NCBI GenBank assembly: GCA_020348185.1
Contig: CP070743.1
Span: 410,428-415,643 of the forward strand
Origin: Nitrospirota bacterium
GTDB lineage: Bacteria > Nitrospirota > Nitrospiria > Nitrospirales > UBA8639
Length of the DNA: 5,216 nucleotides
Direction of reading: 5' to 3'
A program made the translations under genes and the position numbers. Shown in pieces: positions 1-5,166 of this stretch. Each line of letters begins with the position of its first letter. Position 1 is the stretch's first letter. The notes under the pieces are model-generated. The model worked only from the letters and a program-made list of their open reading frames with translations. It made no database searches and was not told the origin of the DNA.

Positions 1-1188
1 GTTGCCGCTGAATACTTAAATGAGTCCATTCTGTTCGCCGAGGCCAATCAAGCAGATTTGTTAGTCTTTCAACTTGATACGCCCGGGGGCCTGGATACCT
101 CTATGCGAATCATGGTGAAAGATATCACCGGTTCGCAAGTCCCGGTTGCGGTGTACGTGGCTCCAACGGGAGCCCGAGCTGCCTCTGCCGGAGTGTTTTT
201 GACGTTGGCCGCCCACATCGCGGCCATGGCCCCAGGAACCAATATTGGTGCGGCCCACCCCGTCGCGATGGGCGGTGAAAAAATGGATAAGGTCATGATG
301 GAAAAAGTAGAAAACGATGCGGCCGCCTATATTCACTCCATTGCCGAACGACGAGGACGCAACACCGAGTGGGCGGAAGATGCCGTGCGAAAAAGTGTCT
401 CTGCCACCGCAAAACAGGCCTTGGAATTACAACTCATTGATGTCTTTGCCGCGGATCTGCCCCAGTTATTAAAAAAAATTGATGGAAGCGAAATTCACTT
501 AGGCGCCCAACCCTTGACCCTCCATACCTCTGATGCACAGGTGAAGGCATTTCCGATGACTTGGAGGCTTCAAGCCCTCAAGGCCCTCAGCGACCCCAAC
601 ATTGCCTATGTGTTGATGACCATTGGGACCATTGGCATTATTGCTGAACTGTACAATCCCGGTGCGATTCTCCCTGGAGTGGTTGGAGGAATCAGCCTCA
701 TTTTGGCTTTCTATTCGTTGCAGTCTCTTCCGGTCAATTATGCAGGCGTCCTGCTTTTGATTCTCGGCCTCGTCATGCTTATTCTTGAGGCCACGGTCAC
801 GAGTTATGGAATTTTGGCTATTGGCGGAATCACCTCCTTGCTGTTGGGATCCCTCATGCTGATGAAAGAGGAATTCCCGTTTTACCAGTTGTCCTGGTCC
901 GTGATTCTCCCAGTGGTGGTGTTGGGCGGAGGCTTAACGTTCTTGATTGTCACCTTTGGCGTGAAATCCCTGCGAAGACGAACCACCACAGGGAGTGAAG
1001 GGTTGATCGGCATGACGGGGGTCGCCAAAACCGATTTAATTCCCAATGGCCAAATTCTTGTTCATGGTGAAATCTGGGACGCTATCAGTGAAGAACAATT
1101 GAAAGCGGGAGCCCATATTCAAGTGACAAGCATTGATGGGCTCACCCTTCATGTCAAACCTCTGCTTTCTGGCAAGAAGGAAACCTAA
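1..1188 (+). CDS. nfeD: NfeD long-form membrane-bound serine protease (ClpP class), 5' end missing
   Basis: The reading frame is open from the first base, so the gene starts before the window; 395 residues are visible and roughly 40-50, including the signal peptide, should be missing. Counting from the first in-window codon, the ClpP-like protease domain covers about residues 1-185. It shows the TPGG motif at 27-30 and GARAASAG at 57-64, whose Ser62 is the expected nucleophile. Lys102, about 40 residues later, is the likely partner lysine of the Ser-Lys dyad. Hydrophobic segments near 201-215, 221-240, 246-264, 269-287 and 299-321 anchor it in the membrane. A C-terminal soluble OB-fold (NfeD) domain lies at about 328-395. 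In the family (Pyrococcus horikoshii PH1510) the protease cleaves the hydrophobic C-terminus of its p-stomatin partner. The slipin gene begins two bases downstream, which fits that role. The TTG at 58 is internal, since family-conserved sequence continues upstream of it. Confidence 0.95.
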   Translation, partial: VAAEYLNESILFAEANQADLLVFQLDTPGGLDTSMRIMVKDITGSQVPVAVYVAPTGARAASAGVFLTLAAHIAAMAPGTNIGAAHPVAMGGEKMDKVMMEKVENDAAAYIHSIAERRGRNTEWAEDAVRKSVSATAKQALELQLIDVFAADLPQLLKKIDGSEIHLGAQPLTLHTSDAQVKAFPMTWRLQALKALSDPNIAYVLMTIGTIGIIAELYNPGAILPGVVGGISLILAFYSLQSLPVNYAGVLLLILGLVMLILEATVTSYGILAIGGITSLLLGSLMLMKEEFPFYQLSWSVILPVVVLGGGLTFLIVTFGVKSLRRRTTTGSEGLIGMTGVAKTDLIPNGQILVHGEIWDAISEEQLKAGAHIQVTSIDGLTLHVKPLLSGKKET

Positions 1189-1190
1189 AG

Positions 1191-1982
1191 ATGGAGGCCA
1201 TTGTGAATCCAACTATTGTCATTATTATTTTAGGTCTTATCGCGTTAGTCTCGAAAGGGTTCTATGTCCTCCGTGAGTACGAACGGGCTGTCATTTTTCG
1301 ATTTGGCCGACTCGCCCGGGGATTGGTTGGCGCCAATGGACCTGGGGTGCTCATCATCCTGCCCTTCATTGATAAACTCGTCCGCGTCAGCTTGCGAACA
1401 GTCACCATGGACGTTCCTCCCCAGGATGTCATTACCAAAGACAATGTCTCGGTCAAAGTCAATGCGGTCATTTATTTCCGCGTTGTTGAAGCCGAGAAAG
1501 CGATTGTGGATGTCGAAGATTACTTTTATGCGACGTCGATGATGGCTCAAACCACTCTCCGAAGTGTCTTAGGGCAGAGTCATCTCGATGACCTGCTGTC
1601 AAAGCGAGACGAAATCAACGCGGATTTGCAACGAATTATTGACCAGGCCACCGAACCCTGGGGAATCAAAGTCACGGCAGTCGAAGTCAAGAATGTTGAC
1701 CTGCCACAGGAAATGCAACGTGCCATTGCCCGCCAGGCCGAGGCAGAACGAGAACGCCGATCAAAAGTCATACATGCCGAGGGAGAATACCAGGCTTCCC
1801 AACGACTGGCCGATGCCGCGAACGTCCTCAGTCAGAACCCTACGGCAATCCAACTTCGCTATTTAGAAACGGTGCTCAGCATCGCGGGAGACAAAAATTC
1901 CACAATCCTTTTCCCAATACCGATTGATCTTATTCAGGCTTTTGTGCGTTCGCAGGAACCCAAAGACTCAAAAGAGCCTTAA
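1191..1982 (+). CDS. Slipin, stomatin-like SPFH/band 7 membrane protein
   Basis: The 263-residue product is of normal length for a bacterial or archaeal slipin. A single hydrophobic segment (about residues 6-20) is followed by the family's entry motif VLREYERAVIFRFGR (26-40), the PG turn at 51-52 and the SPFH domain to about 170. A charged, Ala/Glu/Arg-rich stretch at about 173-210 should form the oligomerising coiled coil. A hydrophobic patch at 238-251 (STILFPIPIDLIQAF region) matches the place where p-stomatin is cut by NfeD protease. Slipins scaffold detergent-resistant membrane patches; a role with the upstream NfeD in membrane stress is inferred from family and pairing. The gene lies two bases after nfeD, so translation is probably coupled. 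The ATG at 1191 has AGAAGG ten bases upstream. A GTG at 1203 with GGAGG five bases upstream is a competing start that would remove four residues. Confidence 0.95.
   Translation: MEAIVNPTIVIIILGLIALVSKGFYVLREYERAVIFRFGRLARGLVGANGPGVLIILPFIDKLVRVSLRTVTMDVPPQDVITKDNVSVKVNAVIYFRVVEAEKAIVDVEDYFYATSMMAQTTLRSVLGQSHLDDLLSKRDEINADLQRIIDQATEPWGIKVTAVEVKNVDLPQEMQRAIARQAEAERERRSKVIHAEGEYQASQRLADAANVLSQNPTAIQLRYLETVLSIAGDKNSTILFPIPIDLIQAFVRSQEPKDSKEP
1193..1205 (+). promoter_or_regulatory. Alternative ribosome binding site and GTG start for the slipin gene
   Basis: GGAGG at 1193-1197 lies five bases before an in-frame GTG at 1203-1205. This is a closer match to the anti-Shine-Dalgarno sequence, with better spacing, than the AGAAGG (1175-1180) serving the ATG at 1191. 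Either start leaves the hydrophobic anchor intact, so the protein would differ only by the residues MEAI. I kept the ATG as the annotated start because it is a stronger initiation codon and sits two bases from the nfeD stop, but the GTG is a real alternative. Confidence 0.4.
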
Positions 1983-2051
1983 GGGTTCAACAATCGAAAA
2001 GCCTAAAATCTCATCAGACCGCGACCAAGTAATCAGGAAGGATTTCAAAGA

Positions 2052-2741
2052 ATGAAACGACTCTTTGCTGTGATTGGACTGGGGCGTTTTGGCTACAGTG
2101 TTGCAGAAACCCTCCTAAAAAAGGGCTGTGAAGTCTTGGCCATTGATCGAGATGAGGAAAAAATCCAAGCGATTAGTGAAATCGCAACATTTGCTGTTCA
2201 ATGTGATGCGACAGATGAACGAGCGTTAAAAGACGTCAGCACGCAAAATGTGGATGTGGCTGTTGTCAGCATTGGCGAAAATGTGGAGGCGAGTGTCCTG
2301 ATCGTTCAAACCTTGAAGGATATGGGCGTGAAATCCATTGTGGCCAAGGCTGTCGCTCCCATTCAAGGCAAAATCTTGAAAAATTTGGGCGTGAACGAAG
2401 TCATCTATCCCGAACGAGATACGGCCATTCGGTTAGCGCACCGACTTATTTCACCTAACGTGCTCGAATACTTGGAACTGGCCCCCGGATATAGCATTGA
2501 AGAAGTTTCCGTCCCAGAGCAATTCTCGGGACTCAGCCTCAAGGAAGCCAAAATTCAGGACAAACACAATTTAAACATCATTGGAATCAAAAAACAGGTC
2601 TCCCGAATGGTCCAAGGTCGCATGATGAAAGGGGAAACATTTAATTTTACACCCCTGCCTGATGACGTCATTGAAAAGGGCGATGTTTTGGTTATGATAG
2701 GAAAGGAAGAAGACCTTGACAGGTTTAGTGGCGCTGAATGA
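2052..2741 (+). CDS. TrkA/KtrA-type potassium uptake regulatory subunit (RCK_N + RCK_C)
   Basis: The 229-residue protein has the normal length of single-unit KtrA/KtrC-type subunits, not the double-unit E. coli TrkA. An N-terminal Rossmann RCK domain (about 1-135) carries the nucleotide-binding loop GLGRFG at 9-14. The acidic end of strand 2 (IDRD, 31-34) would contact the adenosine ribose. A CDATDE motif follows at 51-56. The RCK_C (TrkA_C) domain covers about 148-226, with the usual beta-rich pattern ending in KGDVLVMIG (209-217). Family members form an octameric cytoplasmic ring that binds ATP/ADP or NAD(H) and gates a KtrB/TrkH-type potassium channel. No such membrane partner lies in the window, so the partner must be outside it. 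The start is supported by AGGAAGGA at 2035-2042, nine bases before the ATG. It follows the slipin stop by 69 bases with no visible terminator, so co-transcription with nfeD-slipin is likely. Confidence 0.93.
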   Translation: MKRLFAVIGLGRFGYSVAETLLKKGCEVLAIDRDEEKIQAISEIATFAVQCDATDERALKDVSTQNVDVAVVSIGENVEASVLIVQTLKDMGVKSIVAKAVAPIQGKILKNLGVNEVIYPERDTAIRLAHRLISPNVLEYLELAPGYSIEEVSVPEQFSGLSLKEAKIQDKHNLNIIGIKKQVSRMVQGRMMKGETFNFTPLPDDVIEKGDVLVMIGKEEDLDRFSGAE

Positions 2742-2848
2742 ACGACCATCCCACCCTCACATCTTGATTTACATCTCTTGAACAATTGAACAACACAATC
2801 GCTGCCCATCAGGGTAAAGCGTCAAGTTCACCATTCAATATTTAGATT

Positions 2849-2881
2849 GGGAACAGAAGTACTGACGTCGAACTGTTACCC
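2849..2881. repeat. Imperfect inverted repeat upstream of the sigma factor gene
   Basis: GGGAACAG (2849-2856) is the reverse complement of CTGTTACCC (2873-2881) apart from one bulged A at 2878, with a 16-base loop. There is no T-run after it, so it is not a convincing intrinsic terminator. It could be an operator-like dyad or a weak RNA hairpin. A match of this size could also arise by chance. Confidence 0.3.
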
Positions 2882-2944
2882 CTCGCGTCGGATTTTGACC
2901 TTCTACGCATTTTTGCCCCATTTCGATTCCATCCCAGGCACCAC

Positions 2945-2975
2945 TTCACAGATTGGCTTGATTTTTGCTTATACA
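2945..2975 (+). promoter_or_regulatory. Weak sigma-70-type promoter candidate for the sigma factor gene
   Basis: TTCACA (2945-2950, five of six to the -35 consensus) and TATACA (2970-2975, four of six to the -10 consensus) are separated by 19 bases, longer than the preferred 17. It would start transcription near 2982, about 100 bases before the ATG at 3083. It is the best pair I found in this gap, but it is not strong. Confidence 0.22.
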
Positions 2976-3082
2976 AAGTATCGGAGAAGGGAAGGCCAGG
3001 TCTGCCCATATCGTCAAGGCCTACTCCTGACAAATGATGTGGGTGCGGCCCCAACAGAAGAAACCACAAAAGAGGATGTTTA

Positions 3083-4195
3083 ATGGAAGGAACAGCCGAA
3101 AAGAATCAGAAAGAATCATCGATAACAAATACCCTGCCCGCTCGAGCGCTTGAAACAGTCTATTTTCGCTCTTTCGGCACCCGCCCCCTTCTCGATCGAG
3201 ATGCAGAAATTGAACTCGGAAAAGCCATTTTTAACGCGACCCGTTCCATTCGCGCTATCCTGAAACACGCTCTCCGACTGTCGGCAGGTCTGAAGAAATC
3301 ACCATCGCAACAAAACCTCATCGCGACACTGAGGGAGACCTATGAATTAAGTGGGCTGTCGTCTCCAGCTATTGAAAAAGCCAAGACCGCGTTGGTGACC
3401 TTAACGCCCACCCAGGGAAAAACCCAACGAATCGTCCGAGAGCTCTGCCATCAACTCGATAATGCCACCATGCATCTTGAACGAGCCAAGGGAGAGTTAG
3501 TGCAGAGAAACCTTCGATTGGTGGTGGACATTGCCAAACGGTATAACGGTCACGGACTGGCCTTTTTAGATCTTGTTCAAGAAGGCAACATTGGACTCAT
3601 GAAGGCCGCTGAACGGTTTCAGCATCGAAAAGGATTTAAATTTAGTACGTATGCCACCTGGTGGATCAGGCAGGGGATCACTCGGGCCCTAGCGGACCAA
3701 TCCCGAACGATTCGGGTGCCGGTTCATATGAATGAGGTCTCCCAGAAGATTGCTCGCATCTCGAAACGGCTGACCCAACAACATGCCAGTCCGGCCCGAT
3801 TTGAAGATATCGGAGATGCTCTGGACATGAGCCCTGATAAAGTTCATGAAACCGTCCAAGCGTTTCAAGACCCCCTTTCGCTGGAAACTCCTATTGGGGA
3901 GGGGGAGACGGTGTTAACAGATTTTATTCCCGATTCTCGAACCGTTTCACCAGAGGGACCCATCACCCGACAAGAAACCAATAAACTCATGGATCAAATT
4001 CTCGGAAATCTGACACCAAGAGAACAAACGGTGATCCGGTTACGATTTGGCATTGGCCAAGATGAACCTTGGACCTTAGAAGAAGTCGGACAAACGATGT
4101 CGGTAACCAGGGAACGTGTAAGGCAAATTGAAGCCCAGGCTCTTGCAAAATTAAAAGAACCCAACCTAAAAGAACTCCTTTTAGCCATTAAATAG
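3083..4195 (+). CDS. Sigma-70 family RNA polymerase sigma factor, group 2 (RpoS/RpoD-like)
   Basis: The 370-residue product has regions 1.2 to 4.2 of a primary-type sigma factor but no acidic region 1.1. That, and its length, place it with group 2 (RpoS-like) factors rather than the housekeeping RpoD. Region 1.2 is at about 24-50. An extended variable segment (about 51-133) separates it from region 2 (about 134-218). Region 2 has FSTYATWWIRQGITRALADQ at 187-206; Gln197 and Thr200 match the residues that read the -10 element in E. coli RpoD. Region 3.2 includes LTDFIPDS (278-285). Region 4.2 has the helix-turn-helix at about 329-358; Arg343, Glu344 and Arg347 match the -35-contacting residues. 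It should therefore recognise promoters close to the housekeeping consensus. The start is supported by AGAGGA (3071-3076), six bases before the ATG. Its physiological signal cannot be read from the window. Confidence 0.93.
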   Translation: MEGTAEKNQKESSITNTLPARALETVYFRSFGTRPLLDRDAEIELGKAIFNATRSIRAILKHALRLSAGLKKSPSQQNLIATLRETYELSGLSSPAIEKAKTALVTLTPTQGKTQRIVRELCHQLDNATMHLERAKGELVQRNLRLVVDIAKRYNGHGLAFLDLVQEGNIGLMKAAERFQHRKGFKFSTYATWWIRQGITRALADQSRTIRVPVHMNEVSQKIARISKRLTQQHASPARFEDIGDALDMSPDKVHETVQAFQDPLSLETPIGEGETVLTDFIPDSRTVSPEGPITRQETNKLMDQILGNLTPREQTVIRLRFGIGQDEPWTLEEVGQTMSVTRERVRQIEAQALAKLKEPNLKELLLAIK

Positions 4196-4298
4196 TTCTA
4201 CGAATTTCAAATTTTCCATTGATCGGGCTTTTCACTTCCGATTTCTGAGCCATACTCCCCTTTTCCCTTTTACCTAAGATTATTTTTCTAATTTTCTC

Positions 4299-4327
4299 TT
4301 GAAATTGATCTTCAATCACTTTACTAT
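4299..4327 (+). promoter_or_regulatory. Predicted sigma-70 promoter for the small downstream gene
   Basis: TTGAAA (4299-4304, five of six to TTGACA) and TACTAT (4322-4327, four of six to TATAAT) are separated by exactly 17 bases, the preferred spacing. Transcription would begin near 4334, giving a leader of about 160 bases before the ATG at 4497. The gap is AT-rich, so chance matches are possible. Confidence 0.4.
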
Positions 4328-4338
4328 GCACCGGAAAA

Positions 4339-4369
4339 GTTTCAAGTTTCAGATCCCTGGTTTCAAGTT
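4339..4369. repeat. Pair of 10-bp direct repeats in phase at 21 bp
   Basis: GTTTCAAGTT occurs at 4339-4348 and again at 4360-4369. The offset of 21 bp, two helical turns, would place both copies on the same DNA face. They sit just downstream of the predicted transcription start at about 4334. On the minus strand the motif reads AACTTGAAAC, a type of low-complexity intergenic repeat common in some environmental bacteria. It could be either a protein binding site or such a degenerate repeat. Confidence 0.5.
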
Positions 4370-4496
4370 CACCGAGAACCATATCCTTTTTACCCCAACC
4401 CTGCATCTAGAGACCCAATACGTGTAGGGGGAGGGTTTCTTTTCTAATCCGAGACCAGGGGAAAGAACACCTAGCAAACCAGAGTCTTGTTTTTAC

Positions 4497-4862
4497 ATGC
4501 CCACAAATACATGCAATCCTTCCCTAGATCAGCTTCGCGGGGAATTTCGACATCATCTTGAAAAATTTTACGCATCGCTCAATCTGGCTCCTCCCTATCA
4601 TAGCCTGGAAAAAGCCATTCGGCTTCTCTCAATCGTGGGCGAACGAAAAACCGTTGAAGAATTGGAACGTCTGATTGAAGACTCAAATCTTAAATGGAAT
4701 TTCTTTGATGAGATTTTTCTTGAGTCGGGCCTCTCTCAAAAGCACCGTGGCATCATTCAAGGACTCATTGAATCAGATCAAACTCGGGCCATACCAGCAC
4801 CATATAGAAACCTCCTCAATGCCTTCCATTCTAAGGACAAAGGAAGCTCCGAGGGATCTTAA
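4497..4862 (+). CDS. Small protein of unknown function, probably cytosolic and helical
   Basis: I do not recognise this 121-residue protein. It has no signal peptide or membrane segment. Apart from the N-terminal dozen residues and the polar tail (GSSEGS end), it is rich in Leu, Glu, Lys and Arg with heptad-like spacing, which suggests a compact all-helical fold. Notable stretches are SLEKAIRLLSIVGERKTVEELERLIED (about 41-67) and an aromatic patch around WNFFDEIF (72-79). The ATG at 4497 is the first possible start after an in-frame TAG at 4425. No in-frame ATG, GTG or TTG precedes it, and the ribosome binding site is weak (AGAG at 4481-4484, twelve bases away). The codon choice and amino-acid make-up look like the neighbouring genes, which supports it being real. 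It has its own predicted promoter, and gaps of about 300 bases on both sides argue for a single-gene unit. Confidence 0.7.
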   Translation: MPTNTCNPSLDQLRGEFRHHLEKFYASLNLAPPYHSLEKAIRLLSIVGERKTVEELERLIEDSNLKWNFFDEIFLESGLSQKHRGIIQGLIESDQTRAIPAPYRNLLNAFHSKDKGSSEGS

Positions 4863-4914
4863 GGCACCGGAATTGCCAAGATTTCAAATCTAATTCTTCA
4901 ACTTTGACCTTTTA

Positions 4915-4940
4915 GACTTTGAACGAAGTCCTTATTTCTT
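4915..4940 (+). terminator. Weak intrinsic terminator candidate after the small gene
   Basis: GACTT (4915-4919) can pair with AAGTC (4926-4930), extended by a possible T-G wobble, and is followed by the T-rich stretch CTTATTTCTT (4931-4940). It lies about 50 bases after the stop codon. The stem is short and AT-rich and the T-tract is interrupted, so this is a weak call. Confidence 0.25.
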
Positions 4941-4946
4941 ACATGA

Positions 4947-5061
4947 TAAAACTGGCTTACATTCTAATTGTTCACGTACCTTCTTAAAGGAAGAAAAGAG
5001 CCATTAAAGCTCAGCATAAATGAGACATTTGTCTCATTGACGCAACAATTGGCCAGTTTTA
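4947..5061. repeat. Long-range interrupted inverted repeat enclosing the activator-site palindrome
   Basis: TAAAACTGGC (4947-4956) is the exact reverse complement of GCCAGTTTTA (5052-5061). Inside it, AATTGTT (4966-4972) is the exact reverse complement of AACAATT (5044-5050). The two nested arm pairs, 10 and 7 bp, share nearly the same centre (about 5004 and 5008). The enclosed 71 bases contain the 20-bp palindrome at 5019-5038. The right-hand arms are separated by one base and the left-hand arms by nine, so the structure is imperfect. It may be a duplicated binding arrangement or a fold-back structure. Confidence 0.45.
5019..5038. promoter_or_regulatory. 20-bp palindrome, probable upstream activator (enhancer) site
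   Basis: AATGAGACA (5019-5027) and TGTCTCATT (5030-5038) are perfect 9-bp inverted arms around TT. The centre lies about 115 bp before the expected start (about 5144) of the sigma-54 promoter. This fits the usual -80 to -150 location for sites bound by dimeric NtrC-family enhancer-binding proteins with Fis-type helix-turn-helix domains. There is no T-run after it and no gene end next to it, so a terminator role is unlikely. Which activator binds it cannot be told from the window. Confidence 0.65.
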
Positions 5062-5110
5062 AAAATCAAAAAAATTAAATTTCTATTATATTTCAGCAAT
5101 TTAGATTATT
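5062..5110. promoter_or_regulatory. AT-rich spacer with an IHF-like near match
   Basis: Between the palindrome and the sigma-54 promoter lies a strongly AT-rich stretch. AATCAA (5064-5069) is followed by TTA at 5075-5077, close to the IHF consensus WATCAANNNNTTR but with five spacer bases instead of four. Intrinsically bent DNA or IHF commonly helps loop the activator onto sigma-54 polymerase. The position fits, but the motif match is imperfect. Confidence 0.25.
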
Positions 5111-5116
5111 TCTCCC

Positions 5117-5133
5117 TTGGCACGACAATTGCT
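5117..5133 (+). promoter_or_regulatory. Sigma-54 (RpoN) -24/-12 promoter
   Basis: TTGGCACGACAATTGCT matches the sigma-54 consensus TTGGCACGNNNNTTGCT at all specified bases. The -24 GG is at 5119-5120 and the -12 GC at 5131-5132, with the required ten bases between them. Transcription should begin near 5143-5145, about 32 bases before the ATG at 5177. Such promoters require an ATP-hydrolysing enhancer-binding protein; the palindrome at 5019-5038 is the likely binding site. Confidence 0.9.
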
Positions 5134-5166
5134 ATTCATATAAAGATTTATGTTTTATCAGACTAC

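Larger units (their letters stand above)
2742..3082. other. Intergenic region of 341 bases between the TrkA-type gene and the sigma factor gene
   Basis: I see no recognisable gene here. The stretch holds a tandem TTGAACAA pair (2778-2793), an imperfect hairpin at 2849-2881, a weak promoter candidate at 2945-2975 and the sigma factor ribosome binding site. One + strand frame stays open from 2790 and closes with a stop (3081-3083) overlapping the sigma ATG. It has no convincing start, no ribosome binding site and no recognisable product. No hairpin followed by a T-run was found after the TrkA-type gene. Confidence 0.6.
4196..4496. other. Intergenic region of 301 bases between the sigma factor gene and the small gene
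   Basis: No gene is supported here. The first half is pyrimidine-rich on the + strand. The stretch contains a sigma-70-type promoter candidate (4299-4327), a 10-bp direct repeat spaced by 21 bp (4339-4369) and a G-rich patch near 4426-4435. A minus-strand frame runs through it, but its translation contains repeat-derived LET/KLET residues and it has no homology I recognise, so I treat it as non-coding. Confidence 0.6.

Noticed and set aside
58..60. TTG codon as start of the NfeD gene
   Set aside because: The frame is open to base 1 and the upstream codons give AAEYLNESILFAEANQADL, which matches the conserved lead-in to the TPGG motif, so the gene begins outside the window.
1245..1866. Several open frames in other phases within the slipin gene
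   Set aside because: They lie entirely inside a gene with clear SPFH homology and have no independent signals.
1983..2051. Promoter between slipin and the TrkA-type gene (TTCAAC with TAAAAT)
   Set aside because: The two boxes are only 12 bases apart, too close for a sigma-70 promoter.
2842..3069. Minus-strand frame of 75 codons upstream of the sigma gene
   Set aside because: No recognisable domain, odd composition and no support from neighbours; probably a chance open frame.
4188..4406. Minus-strand frame of 72 codons between the sigma factor and the small gene
   Set aside because: It covers intergenic sequence, its LETRDLKLET part is just the GTTTCAAGTT repeat read in reverse, and it overlaps the sigma gene end; no ribosome binding site or known family.
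4864..4878. GGCA...TGCC stem just after the small gene as a terminator
   Set aside because: Only four base pairs and no T-run follows.
4675..4893. Overlapping + strand frame of 72 codons in another phase of the small gene
   Set aside because: No ribosome binding site of its own and a less protein-like composition than the 121-residue frame, which I judge to be the real one.
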